From NCBI GenBank assembly GCA_023935145.1, contig CM043698.1, positions 76,092,501-76,156,500 of the forward strand: a DNA stretch of 64,000 nt. Reading direction: 5' to 3'. The stretch's first letter is position 1. Each line of letters opens with the position of its first letter. The position numbers and the translations under genes are program-made. Below are positions 1 through 9,616 of this stretch, piece after piece. Below the pieces are notes generated by a model, which was not told the DNA's origin, did no database searches, and worked only from the letters and a program-made list of their open reading frames with translations. The DNA is from Bretschneidera sinensis. Its lineage: Eukaryota; Streptophyta; Magnoliopsida; Brassicales; Akaniaceae.

Positions 1-125
1 TAATTAGGTGCTTAATGGGTGATGTGGAAGACAACATAATGAGGTGCTTAATGGATGATGTGGAAGACAATATAATTAGGTGCTTAATGGGTGATGTGGA
101 AGACAACATGATTAGGTGCTTAATG
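1..125. repeat. 36-bp tandem repeat, about 3.4 copies
   Basis: Units start at about 1, 37, 73 and 109. Each carries the core AGGTGCTTAATGG followed by GATGTGGAAGACAA, with one to four substitutions between units; the last unit is partial. It lies upstream of the TATA box of the LTR fragment, where tandem enhancer-like repeats of LTR U3 regions usually sit. Confidence 0.85.
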
Positions 126-190
126 AATTTGTGTGGTAGTAAATAAATTTAGTTTAATTATATGTGTGGTGTAGTTTTCATTTGGTTTGC

Positions 191-198
191 TATAAATA
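191..198 (+). promoter_or_regulatory. TATA box of the LTR fragment
   Basis: TATAAATA in the context GCTATAAATACTCAAG, about 160 bp before the LTR 3' end. Position and sequence fit a Pol II LTR promoter; no start site can be proven from sequence. Confidence 0.5.
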
Positions 199-356
199 CT
201 CAAGTCCTCAAGCCTTGTAATTCATCAAGAAGAAAAACAAAGCTAAATGCTAAATAAGAAAAGCTTTGCTAATTAGTGTTTTGTGAGTTCTCTTTAGAGT
301 GTTTTATTTTCTTCTTCCTAAAAATAGTTAGAGTTTTGTACTCTACTTATTCAACA

Positions 357-900
357 TTGGGAACCTGTCTTTTGCAGTTACTACATTAAGGGCCCTGTGA
401 TCAATGCAAAAGCTCCAAGATCCATCTTTTTTCATTACTAACAAAACATGTGAGGAAAATGGGCTTTGGTTGTCTATGATAATCCCATTTTGTAACATTT
501 CCTTAATTAACTTTTCTATTTCACTTTTCTGGAAGTGAGGGTACCTGCATGGTTTGACGTTAGCATGCTTATTCCTACATGGTTTGACATTAGCGTGCCT
601 CAAAAAAGGATTAAAGATCATATTCATGGTGGCTTGAAAGGTAGAAGAACTTATCTATTGTAGGAATTGGGAACCTGTCTTTTGCAATTACTACATTAAG
701 GGCCCTGTAATCAATGCAAAAGCTCCAAGATCCATCTTTTTTCATTACTAACAAAACATGTGAGGAAAATGGGCTTTGGTTGTCTATGATAATCCCATTT
801 TGTAACATTTCCTTAATTAGCTTTTCTATTTCACTTTTCTGGAAGTGAGGGTACCTACATGGTTTGACATTAGCATGCTTATTACTAGGTATGAGATGCA
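357..900. repeat. ~290-bp direct duplication inside the gypsy RT
   Basis: The stretch beginning GGGAACCTGTCTTTTGCA occurs at ~358 and again at ~668, with only a few differences over more than 200 bp. They are joined by a linker that ends in the normal flanking sequence AAAGATCATATTCATGG. The homologous locus near 59930 has a single copy, so this duplication arose after, or only in, the left copy. Confidence 0.85.
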
Positions 901-2165
901 TTTGATGATTGAGTGCTCTGGATGGTGGTAATTGAGATGCTTATTGGAAAATAACTTGGAATTATTGGTGCAAGTTTTCAATCATAAGAGGCTTTTGCTT
1001 ATTAACCTCTTCCTTGGGATAACACTGCTTTTCAATTTTCAAGTGAAAATAGGACACAATACCTTCATACGTTGCTAGTTTATTCAATTGTTTGGTAGGT
1101 GATGGTGCAGGATTTAAGTTGGACTCTTCTACCAAGTGCACTTTCTATTCTTGCTATACAAATTCCATGGCTAACTGTTTGTAGTTAATGATAATAGAGC
1201 CCAACCTTTCCAGCCATTAAATGCCTAACACAATGTTTGTCCCTTAGATAGGAAGGTTAAACAAATCAATATTAAAAGCATGGGTCTGTATGTTTAGAGG
1301 TACTGCTTGATAGATCTTATCACAGTACAAATAGTCCCCATTACCAACATAGACCTTAAACTGTTTGGAAGGAGAAATAGACAATCCTAATCTTGTAGCC
1401 ACCTTCTTTTCGGACGAAATTATAGGTACTCCCATTGTTTATCAAAATTTGCACTGTTAATTCCCATATTGACCACTTAACCTGAGTGTTCTAGGACTCA
1501 ATTGGCCAACTAAGGCATTTAAATTGATTTCTGATAACAAGTGATATTCTTCCTCTTCTTGTGTTTTTACAAATTGTTCCACTGGTTCCATAGCTTCCCA
1601 TAATTCCTCTTCATGGTCTCCTATGAGCAAAAAGAAATTTCTTTTGCATTAATTCCAAGGGTTATACTTCTCATCACAGTTATAGCACAATACTTTTTCC
1701 CTTCTACTATTCAATTTTGCAGGACTTAATCCCTTAACAGGAAATTGTGGTGGCTGATGGCTAGGATGAGATTTTGTTTACATTGGTCTTAGGTTGCATT
1801 TAATCAGAGGATATTTTCTAGGAATTGACAAAGAGTTCTTGAAAATACCTTGATTTGAGATGGTTGCAATTATTTTTTACCACTGAGGTGTGAGAATTGG
1901 TTTGATATCTCCTGTATTTGGCTTCTTGCAATCTTGCTATTTCCATAACTCATAACAAAAAAGGTTTGAGCCATCAAAAGCTCCATTTTAAACTCTGGTT
2001 TGAGGACAAAAATAAAGAAACTGACCAAGGACTTAGATAATCCTTTTACTATGGTAGCAAGTGCCTCAAATTGTGCCTGGTATTTAGCAATAGTAGTAGT
2101 TTGTTGTAATTTGGCTAAATGCTGTTTTTGGATCCTCATATTTGGAAGGCTCAAACCTTAACACC
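357..2165 (-). pseudogene. Ty3/gypsy chromovirus gag-pro-RT fragment (copy beside unit A)
   Basis: On the minus strand, reading from 2165 down: a gag-like piece (1870-2154), a degraded region, an aspartic protease-like segment (1244-1435, containing GLSISPSKQFKVYVGNGDYL), then reverse transcriptase N-terminal sequence (611-901 and again 357-627, with [20 protein letters not shown] and [14 protein letters not shown]). The reading frame is broken by stops and frameshifts. The RT part is tandemly duplicated, and the duplication replaces the catalytic FFDD segment with a second copy of the N-terminal part, so no active RT is encoded. The same fragment, without the internal duplication, is at 59930-61435 next to unit F. 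The junction with the satellite at ~2165 matches that at ~61437. Confidence 0.85.
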
Positions 2166-2835
2166 AGTACTTCAAGATATGTCTAGCAATATTACTAAAA
2201 ATGATAAAAAAAAAATATCTTTACTTTACATTTTCTTCCCTTAACAATTTGCACTATGACAATATTGTCACCCTATATACACCCAATATATATCTACCAA
2301 TATTACTAAAATTGACAAAAATATATTTATTTTACATTTCCTTACATTTTCTAGTTTATCAATTTTCAAATAATATTGCTACTAAAAATGAAAAAAAAAA
2401 TTTATTTTACATTTTCTTTTCTTAACAATTTGCACTATGACAATATTGTCACCTTATATACACCCAAGATATATATAGCAATATTACTATAAATGACAAA
2501 AATATTTTTATTTTACATTTTCTTCCCTTTTCTAGTTCATAATTTTTCAAATAATATTGCTACTAAAATGACTAAAAATATCTTTGTTTTACATTTTCTT
2601 CGCTTAACAATTTGCACTCTAGCAATATTGTCACCCTATATATACCCAAGATATATCGGGCAATATTACTAAAAATGAAAATAATATCTTTATTTTACAT
2701 TTATCTTCCCTTAACAATTTGTAGTTTGGCAATATTATCACCCTATATATATATAGCAATATTACTAAAAATGAAAAAAATATCTTTATTTTACATTTTC
2801 ATCCCTTTTCTAGTTTATCAATTTTCAAATAATAT
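2166..2835. repeat. AT-rich ~180-bp satellite block, unit A
   Basis: Tandem array of a ~180-bp repeat made of two related halves. One half ends CTTAACAATTTGCACTATGA and the other contains TCTAGTTTATCAATTTTC; both share TTTATTTTACATTTTCTTCCC. The landmark CAATATTGTCACCCTATATA recurs at about 2260, 2440, 2623 and (shortened) 2731. The same block precedes every cysteine-rich peptide gene copy in the window. Short open frames through it are low-complexity and not credible genes. Confidence 0.85.
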
Positions 2836-2896
2836 ATATATATATATATATATATGTGTGATATTAGAGCATATATATATATATATATATATATAT
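2833..2896. repeat. (AT)n microsatellites, two runs
   Basis: Two AT dinucleotide runs separated by GTGTGATATTAGAGCAT, at the end of the satellite block of unit A. Confidence 0.9.
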
Positions 2897-3090
2897 GTGA
2901 TATTAGAGCATAATGCTTCGACAAAATCTGCATCCTTAGATTAATTTGATAGCATTAAAATACCGAGTCTTTTTTTTTTAGTTTCTCAAGACTTAAAATC
3001 CTAATATATCTATAAAGTCCAGGCGAGCTCAACTTCTAAAATTCAAATCAAAGAGCTAGCATCGTTATCACTAGTATTTAGGTCTCAACC

Positions 3091-3159
3091 ATGGAAGCTT
3101 CAATCAAACTGAACTTTTTGGCTGCTCTTATTCTTACATCATGTTCATTTCTCTCTCCC

Positions 3160-3197
<38 letters not shown>

Positions 3198-3198
3198 A

Positions 3199-3239
<41 letters not shown>

Positions 3240-3770
3240 CTTATAAATCCAATTTTTTCAGGCAGGTCCACGGATAATTCTAAATAAATTTATTAGTTAT
3301 TTGGAGTGAACAAAATTATTTTAGAACTTTTTATGTCATTTATAAATCTCTAATTTGAGTGAGATGTTCATCTCTTTGTAATGATTTAACTTTAAAATTT
3401 TAGTTGGTTGATTTTTAAGCCATGACAAATTTTGTTTTCTTTCAACCTGTGCATAACACGGTTCTGTGCTAGTATATGTTTTATGCATTTTTGCACATAC
3501 ATACGTATATACACATGGTACTTTTGGTATATTGTTAATTTATAATTATTATTCATAAGTAGCTGATGTAATAGTGGTGGCTGTCAGGTGTACTATTCTC
3601 AACTCTGCTGGAAATTGAAGAAAGACGATTCATTGTTCTTCTGATGAAGACTGTAAAAGACCTTGCGAACCGTCATCTATTGCTTATTGTGCTCACCTTC
3701 AAGGTATTTGTATATGCATGCCAGCAAAAAATTCCAACCGAAGCCAATCTCGATACAATTCGCCTTTTTG
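3091..3770 (+). pseudogene. Defensin-like six-Cys peptide gene, copy A (frameshifted)
   Basis: Exon 1 (3091-3142) encodes MEASIKLNFLAALILTS, a hydrophobic signal-peptide core, and would end in phase 1 before GT at 3143. Exon 2 starts after AG at 3586-3587. Relative to copies B and F it has lost four bases (CCAG or CTAG) just before the mature peptide, at about 3618, which throws the cysteine region out of frame. In the cysteine frame the six Cys are still visible (CSSDEDCKRPCEPSS, then the YC and CIC parts), but the normal stop codon is CGA, so that frame runs on to TGA near 3812. A TATAAAG box lies at 3011-3017. The predicted product is lost; the lesion is seen directly, and the gene model is inferred from the intact copies. 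Confidence 0.7.
3155..3239. repeat. (CTAT)n and (AT)n microsatellite in the intron of copy A
   Basis: A CTAT tetranucleotide run followed by AT runs, directly after the predicted splice donor. Other copies carry (CT)n then (AT)n at the same place, so the microsatellite is an ancestral part of the intron. Confidence 0.9.
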
Positions 3771-3799
3771 GATGCAATCATGCAACATATGCTCTAAAA

Positions 3800-4738
3800 G
3801 TAGAAGTTCATGAAATAAGCATATGCATCCTAAGTGATTACGTCATTTTCTATTTGTCCTTTGGTTTTGTTTATTTTCAACCTTTTATGTCTTAAATAAG
3901 AATCAAAAGCTTAAATTGTTTGAGTAAGAGTATTTAAGTTTAAGTCCATTCGCCATGTGTGAAAACGCTCACATATTGTTTGATAGGGACACTATTCTCG
4001 CCTTTTAAACGTTTTTATTTATATAAAAAATAAATGAGTGCCTAAATCGCGTTAAAGTGCTATTTATGTGAAATAAGAATTTTTTTTTATTACAGTATAC
4101 CCATATTCACTCCCAACCTATACAACTCATTTTGTCCATAAAGATTTTTGACCTAAAAATTTGACCTCAAGATTTCAAAGTACCCAAATCTTAAAGACTA
4201 GGTTAAAAACCAAAGAACCTAAGGCGGTGGGTAAATAATAATGGTGAATTAACTTGTGATTAAATAGGTTTGACACTAACAAACCATAAAATGGAACTTG
4301 CTAGCATCTTTCTCTATTCGACCACTTCAAAGTAACGGAGAACAATTAATGTTTGTGAAATCTACTTTGGCAAATAAAGCTTAGAGTGAATTCCACATCA
4401 AGGTGCATACAATGCAGAGTTAGAACCTAAATATCTATTCATAAAGAATTTTACACAGTTTATACAGAGTATCGTTCTTTAATTTACATGCAAAAATGCT
4501 AAACACAAATGAAGATCATAAATCAAGATGATGGCATTCAATATCTTTTCTCCAACACTATAATTTACTGTTCTTTTCATTGCTGAGATCAGGAAAAACA
4601 TGTTGGACACCTTTAAAAACTACCATTACTTGATATTTTACTATAAAGAACCTATTGATATTTTACTATTGTTGCATTATTTAAAGAGCTCAGCTAAAGA
4701 TCAGGGAAACATCAAACTTAATGCCTATGATTTACTTT
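3800..4738. other. Unit A spacer between peptide gene and bisphosphatase fragment
   Basis: Well conserved with 10190-11148 (unit B), 15360-16090 (unit C, shortened) and 62920-63880 (unit F). I see no coding potential of its own; it probably includes the 3' UTR of the peptide gene. Confidence 0.6.
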
Positions 4739-5072
4739 CTATTGAACATCTCCATAACTCACTAACTCTTCCAAATCCTCCAAACTCCCGAGAAACAGTT
4801 GTAGTCTCTGGTGCAGCTTGACCGACTGAAGGGAAAGAATCCTACATTTACCATCCGAATCTTTGCCCCCACCTTGCTCCGCAAGAAAACTTACAGAATT
4901 TGCTTCATACACCAGATGAAGATGATCTCTTGGATTCATTGCCACTCCACCATACAATCAGATTGCGATGGAAATTAGCAACCAAAGAGCATATAATGTG
5001 CAAAATATTTCTTAGGGTATTTGCCTCGGCCTTGTCAGATAGTGTCAATATATTGTCTTAGATGTTCAAGCC
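4739..5072 (-). pseudogene. 3' fragment of plastid-type fructose-1,6-bisphosphatase gene, copy A
   Basis: Minus-strand translation resembles the C-terminal end of plant fructose-1,6-bisphosphatases of the chloroplast isoform II type. It shows YGGVAMNPRDHLHLVYEAN, then an EQGGGKDSDGK segment, then SVKLHQRL and FLGSLEDLEEL, ending in SYGDVQ. Upstream on that strand a shifted frame gives ICSLVANFHRNL, the segment expected just before YGG, so there is a frameshift at ~4957. The usual AGG-G motif reads GGG-G. Only the last part (~100 residues of a ~400-residue enzyme) is present, without the metal-binding catalytic core. It is a captured gene piece, opposite in strand to the peptide gene, and is repeated in units B and F. 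The family assignment is from recalled family features. Confidence 0.75.
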
Positions 5073-5149
5073 AATCGAAATATCGTGGCTCATTAATTGA
5101 ATAGATTTGGTATAGAAAAAGAAGAACAGTCATCAAAACTGAGACTTGG

Positions 5150-6480
5150 TCAAACTCTTAGTAATTGTTGAGTAATTGAGAATAAGTGAGTTCTAAAGAT
5201 CATGCAAAAAGTTATAGGCAAGTGAGTTTATTAAGAGGTAGTACGCTTGTTAAGTGGTGAAAGACTATATCTAATAAGAGGGTGTAGGTTGTGATCGTCA
5301 TTCTAGTTATCATCACATGTTTGGCACTGTGAAATCACCATATAGACTTTAAGTTCACATTTCTCAATGAAGAATTGGATGACTAAACCACATGAAATTA
5401 CACATAGTTTTGTGTTAGAAGGCCAAGAGCGCGAAGTATGCTAGCTTCAATGTTTCGCATATGACATGAAGTATTCATCAAGACAGTGGTATTTAAGATT
5501 TCATCAAGATATGAAAACTTTTGAGCTTGCATGATCGATGAGTATCATTGTTGGTATGTAAAATGTCTAAGGATAAATTAATAAAATTACCGCTTTGTGT
5601 TGATGATGTTTATTAGCTAGAAAGATAAAAAAAAAAATTGTCACTATAAAAGAATGTTCGTTCTCTCATCTAAAAGATAAAGGAATTGGGAGAAGCTGAT
5701 TATGTACTTGATGTGAAGATTTATAAAGATCATCAAAGGAATCTCTTAGCTCAGTCACAAAGCCTTAAATTAAAAAGATAATTTAATAGTTCAATTTACA
5801 TATTAGCAATCCCATAGACAGTCCTACATCTAAAGATGAAGGCTTAAACCTTGAATTATATCTAAGGCTCCATAAATGAAGAAAGAAATTGGAAGAGGTT
5901 CTTAATTCAGTGCTTGTGAAAGTATGTTGTATGCTAGAGGCATACTATATCTGATATTTGAAAAGCCTTATAGCTAGTGAATCGTTGTGAGTAAAAAGAA
6001 CCATTAGATAATGGTTAATTGAGATCCATATAGACTGAAGAGCATTGTAAATGACTAGCCATGTAGACTGACTTTATAACTTATTTTGCTACAGTGCAAG
6101 AGGTAGTATAGCTTAAGAAGTGTTTAGAAACTCTTAAGAGTTGTCGCTAATATATTGGATTCATTGACAATCAACTTTGATAGTTAAGTTGATATTATTT
6201 AGATGTAGGATTCTTAATATCTTGGTGGGATAAAGTACTTTGATTATAAGAATAACTTTCATTGCTGACAATATGGATTAAAAGAATGTGATCCTATAGT
6301 GCATATTTGCGTAATAGATAATCGAGCTAAATTTATCTATGGAGAATGGTTTTGTCTTACCTCGAAATCTCTAAGTATGTGTATTGATTCAATAAATATC
6401 TATATACTGGTTTATTATTGAATATGGTGTTCATTCCATGTATCTTTTGGTAATGTTAGATGTCTTATACATGTTGACAC
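5150..6480 (+). pseudogene. Decayed Ty1/copia RT-RNaseH remnant, unit A
   Basis: Plus-strand frames, heavily interrupted, show copia polymerase landmarks: a VDD catalytic box (near 5597-5609), then LGEADYVLDVKIYKD, and then an RNaseH part in which FCYSARGSIA and a shifted ATVQE frame correspond to the Q(E)A-WLR region before the catalytic end. The copy in unit C (16095-17470) aligns closely, so the remnant predates array expansion. It is not functional. Confidence 0.65.
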
Positions 6481-7100
6481 TAACACAAAGACACACATAT
6501 GAAAGTATATCACTAGGAAAAAGGGAAGCTCTCTCACACGAATGATCACTTCACGCGCTGAGAGAGCAAGCTGGGATGAGACTTAGTATACTGTTTGTGG
6601 GAGCTAATGAGAGCGAGCAAAGTATATAGTGAATGTGAATTTATCATTAATATACCTTGTTACAAGTCGACTTAACTAGAGTCAAGATGAGGTCTTGAGT
6701 CAAAGTTTAAAGCTTATACCGATCATGATCATCCCACGATTTTGTAAACTTAGATGGAAGTCAGATGCTACTGCTTGTTTAAGCACTTAAAAGAGCAATC
6801 TAATAAAGTACTCGAGCTAGATGCACAAGAGCTTGAATGTGTTAATTGTGATTAAGCTAAGATCCGCATAGTGGTACACAGTCTTTAAAATGAGATATAC
6901 ACTCTTATTGATAAAGAGGAAACCACTGTAGCATGTATTTCATACTACATGTGCTTAGTACGACCTTAGAGGAAAGTAAGTGAGTGAATCCCTGCATCCT
7001 CACTATGTGAGACCTTATATGTTTATGTAAATTAAAAAGCCTTAGTTAGTGCCCTATGTGACTTTTGACTATGCCCTCAAAGGGACAAGCTAATAATTAG
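6480..7100. other. Conserved unit tail, unit A
   Basis: Contains blocks shared with units B, C and D, such as the stretch around GATCATGATCATCCCACGAT and the block around AAAGTGAGTGAGTGAATCCC. It probably includes the 3' end or LTR of the decayed copia element plus flanking sequence. I see no gene in it. Confidence 0.5.
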
Positions 7101-7316
7101 CTTCTATGTTGTATGCTAGAGGCATACTATGTCTAATATTTCCAAAGCCTTATAGCTAGTGAATAGTTATGAGTGAAGAGAACCATTAGATAATGGTCAA
7201 ATGGGATCCATATATATTGAAGAGCATTGAAAAATGACTTGCCATGGAGGCTGACTTTATAACTTACTTTGCTACAGTGCAAGAGGCAGTATAGCTTAAG
7301 AGGTTTTTAGAAACAA
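7100..7316 (+). repeat. Partial direct repeat of the copia RNaseH remnant
   Basis: The stretch from GTATGCTAGAGGCATACTATG to TAGCTTAAGAGGTTTTTAGAAA repeats ~5930-6135 of the same unit with scattered substitutions. In unit A the tail is therefore followed by a second start of the remnant, which stops at 7316. Confidence 0.75.
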
Positions 7317-8250
7317 AATATTCCAATTTGAGTTGATCTAACCAAATTGTGTAAGTGTTTTAGTATTTAAAGGTTTTTATTCATAGAAGCACACACCTTA
7401 AGAGATGACTAGAGAACAAGATTAGAACTTATTAGATAGTTTATTTCATTGTAAATTTCTCTCTCAATTACATATCTTGAATTATGACTCAAAATGTTTT
7501 TAACAAAAGATTTAAACTTATTCTTAAAATTAAAAAGTTTTATTAAAACAAAAAAAGACTGTTTTAAGGGATTCAGTCGACTGAATGAATAATCCAAGTC
7601 GACTAAATGAAGGACAAAAAGTACTGCCCTTTAATTTAGTTGACTGAATGAAGGTCAAACTTTCTTTCCTTTGACCTAGTCTACTGAATGAGGAATAAAT
7701 AGTTCAACCCTCTGACCTAGTTGATTGAATGATCTATTCAGTCGATTGAATGGTTTAATATGTAAAATAGATTTAATTGATTCAGTCGACTGAACAAGGA
7801 TCCAGTCGACTGAACAAGCATCCAGTCGACTGAACGCACAAGTATAACGACTATAATTTGAATTTTATAATGCCATTCAGAGCATTTAATACTCTAAACT
7901 ACTTCAAAAAGGCTATACTCTGTGAGTAATGACCATATGGGTTTAAGACTATATAAACCCATAATAAATGAGCAAACAAAATATTCCAAGAACCATTAAT
8001 TTCTTTTTGATTTCATTTATAATCAATTAAAGCTTTAAAAAATCTTCTTGAGCCAATCTTAAAGAGTTTTACTTGAAAGAGAGATAATCTTTTCTTATAA
8101 TGCATTAATTGCAAATCTATCTTTTATCAAAACTTCAATTCTAATCATAGTAAGAGAAAGAGTTAAAGTAACTCTTAGAGGTGTTTAGGAGTTAGACACT
8201 TTCTTGTACACTTCCATAATTGGTCAAATTCTCATTGTAAGGGAAAGAGT
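7317..8250 (+). mobile_element. LTR-like insertion with SalI-palindrome repeats
   Basis: This ~0.9-kb segment is absent from the other units, where the sequence continues past the same point. It is AT-rich and non-coding, and contains a cluster of GTCGACTGAA motifs (7570-7835). It also has a TATATAAACCC promoter-like box near 7953 and repeated AAGAGAAAGAGTTAAAGTAACTC-like leader sequence. These are LTR-like traits, but I cannot define both ends. Confidence 0.4.
7572..7835. repeat. Cluster of TTCAGTCGACTGAA-type palindromes
   Basis: A perfect 14-bp palindrome TTCAGTCGACTGAA at 7572-7585 is followed by about seven exact or degenerate copies (CCAAGTCGACTAAATG, TTAGTTGACTGAATG, TTCAGTCGATTGAATG, TTCAGTCGACTGAACAAG, TCCAGTCGACTGAAC twice). 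Spacing is irregular, 18-60 bp. Confidence 0.85.
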
Positions 8251-8254
8251 TAGT

Positions 8255-8330
8255 GTAGCTCGATTTTATTTTTTTCTAGTGACATACTTTCATATGTGTG
8301 TGTTTGTGCTAGTGTCAACATGTATAAATT
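8255..8330 (-). repeat. Inverted piece of the unit tail
   Basis: The sequence TTTCTAGTGACATACTTTCATATGTGTGTGTTTGTGCTAGTGTCAACATG is the reverse complement of the block that is on the plus strand at ~6478-6515, ~12140-12183, ~17415-17462 and ~23478-23525. A short inversion or reversed insertion therefore lies at the right end of the LTR-like segment. Confidence 0.8.
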
Positions 8331-8699
8331 GTAAAATCTTTTACTCTCTTGTATTGTAAAGATTGTTTGGATGTGTAAAAATGTGATATTTAAATTTGTG
8401 AAGTTTGATAGGATGTTTGTATTCTTAATGAGTATTATATGGTTGCATCTTGAGTCAAGGTGCTCAACATTGAAAGGAGCCATTCTAGTAGGACCCGCTT
8501 GGGATGAGTTATTACATAAAGAACCGAAGAAGAGTTCAAATACAAGAAGATTTTGGATTGAACCGGTAAAAAACCAAATCCTCAATGTAAATCTTTGTTT
8601 AAAATAGAATGAATCATTCTTTTTTAGTAAAATCAAAGTTGGATAAGAGTTAAGAGTATGTTTATCCAAATAAGGAAAACAAGCATATAAGGTAATTTT
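8331..8699. other. Unit A end, joining to unit B satellite
   Basis: From ~8525 the sequence matches the unit ends at 13495-13690, 22100-22290 and 24985-25190 (AGAATGAATCATTCTTTTT, then GTTTATCCAAATAAGGAAAACAA). The first part is unique. No gene is seen; the open frames are shadows. Confidence 0.5.
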
Positions 8700-9330
8700 A
8701 TCAAATAATAGAAAATATTATGGCCTTTGACAATCTTGTCACCCTATATATGCCAAAGATATATCTAGCAGTATTACTAAAAATGACAAAAAATATCTTT
8801 ATTTTACATTTTCTTCCCTTAACAATTTGCCCTCGGACAATATTGTCACCCTATATACACCCAATATATATCTAGCAATATTACTAAAAATGACAAAAAT
8901 ACCTTTATTTTACATTTTCTTACCTTTTCTAATTTATCAATTTTCAAATAATATTGCTACTAGAAATGACAAAAAAGTCTTTATTTTACATTTTCTTTTC
9001 TTAACAATTTGCACTATGACAATATTGTCACCCTATATACACCCAGGATATATATAACAATATTACTAAAAATGACAAGAATATTTTTATTTTATATTTT
9101 CTTTTCTTTTCTAGTTTATAAATTTTCAAATAATATTGCTACTAAAAGTGAGTAAAAAGAACTTTATTTTACATTTTCTTCCCTTAACAATTTACACTAA
9201 CAATATTGTCACCCTATATACACCCAAGATATATCTGGAAATATTACAAAAATGAAAAAAAAATATTTTTATTTTACATTTTCTTCCCTTTTCAAGTTTA
9301 ACAATTTTCAAATAATATTTCTATATACAC
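8700..9330. repeat. AT-rich ~180-bp satellite block, unit B
   Basis: Same two-half repeat as in unit A. CAATCTTGTCACCC or CAATATTGTCACCC landmarks fall at about 8729, 8838, 9020 and 9200. The variants TACCTTTATT, ACCTTTTCTAATTT and TAGAAATGACAAAAAAGTC are shared with the block of unit F. Confidence 0.85.
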
Positions 9331-9444
9331 GATATTAGAAAATAATGCATCGACAAAATCTGCATCCTTAGATTTATTTGATAGTATTAAAATACCAAGT
9401 CTTTTTTTTTTTTAGTTTCTCAAGACTTAACATCCTAATATATC

Positions 9445-9451
9445 TATAAAG
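9445..9451 (+). promoter_or_regulatory. TATA box of peptide gene copy B
   Basis: TATAAAG in the context ATATATCTATAAAGTCC, 75 nt before the start codon. It is conserved with the same or nearly the same spacing in copies A (3011), C (14610), E (25850) and F (62139). Confidence 0.6.
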
Positions 9452-9519
9452 TCCAAGCGAGCTCAACTTCTAAAATTCAAATCAAAGAGTTAGTGTTGTT
9501 ATCACAAGTATTTAGAACC

Positions 9520-9573
9520 ATGGAAGCTTCATTCAAATTGACCTTTTTCGTTGCTCTTATTCTTACACCATGT

Positions 9574-9616
<43 letters not shown>

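Larger units (their letters stand above)
1..356 (+). mobile_element. LTR fragment, 3' part, plus orientation
   Basis: The segment has LTR layout: short direct repeats (U3-like), a TATAAATA box at 191-198, a transcribed-leader-like stretch, and a terminal CAACA at 352-356. It then changes abruptly to sequence (from TTGGGAACC at 357) that is continuous with gypsy RT in the second copy near 59937. No tRNA primer site follows the CA end, so this is either a solo LTR inserted in the gypsy fragment or a truncated element. Its left edge lies outside the window. Family not identified. Confidence 0.5.

Noticed and set aside
2201..2944. Several 60-110 codon frames in the satellite blocks (also 8827, 13881, 22409, 22780, 61522)
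   Set aside because: Composition artefacts of an AT-rich tandem repeat; not conserved in frame between repeats or units.
3644..3895. Open frame starting MKTVKDLANRHLL over exon 2 of copy A; the same frame occurs in copies B and F (9983, 62701)
   Set aside because: It is the +1 shadow of the cysteine frame. It has no conserved cysteines, starts at an internal Met and is interrupted in copy C; the other frame has the cysteine pattern, the signal peptide and matching splice phase.
7572..7835. CRISPR-like array of GTCGACTGAA motifs
   Set aside because: Spacing is irregular, the motif is a short palindrome, and the context is plant nuclear DNA with no cas genes.
8250..8669. 139-codon reverse frame
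   Set aside because: It runs through an inverted piece of repeat tail and a unique AT-rich segment; no domain resemblance.
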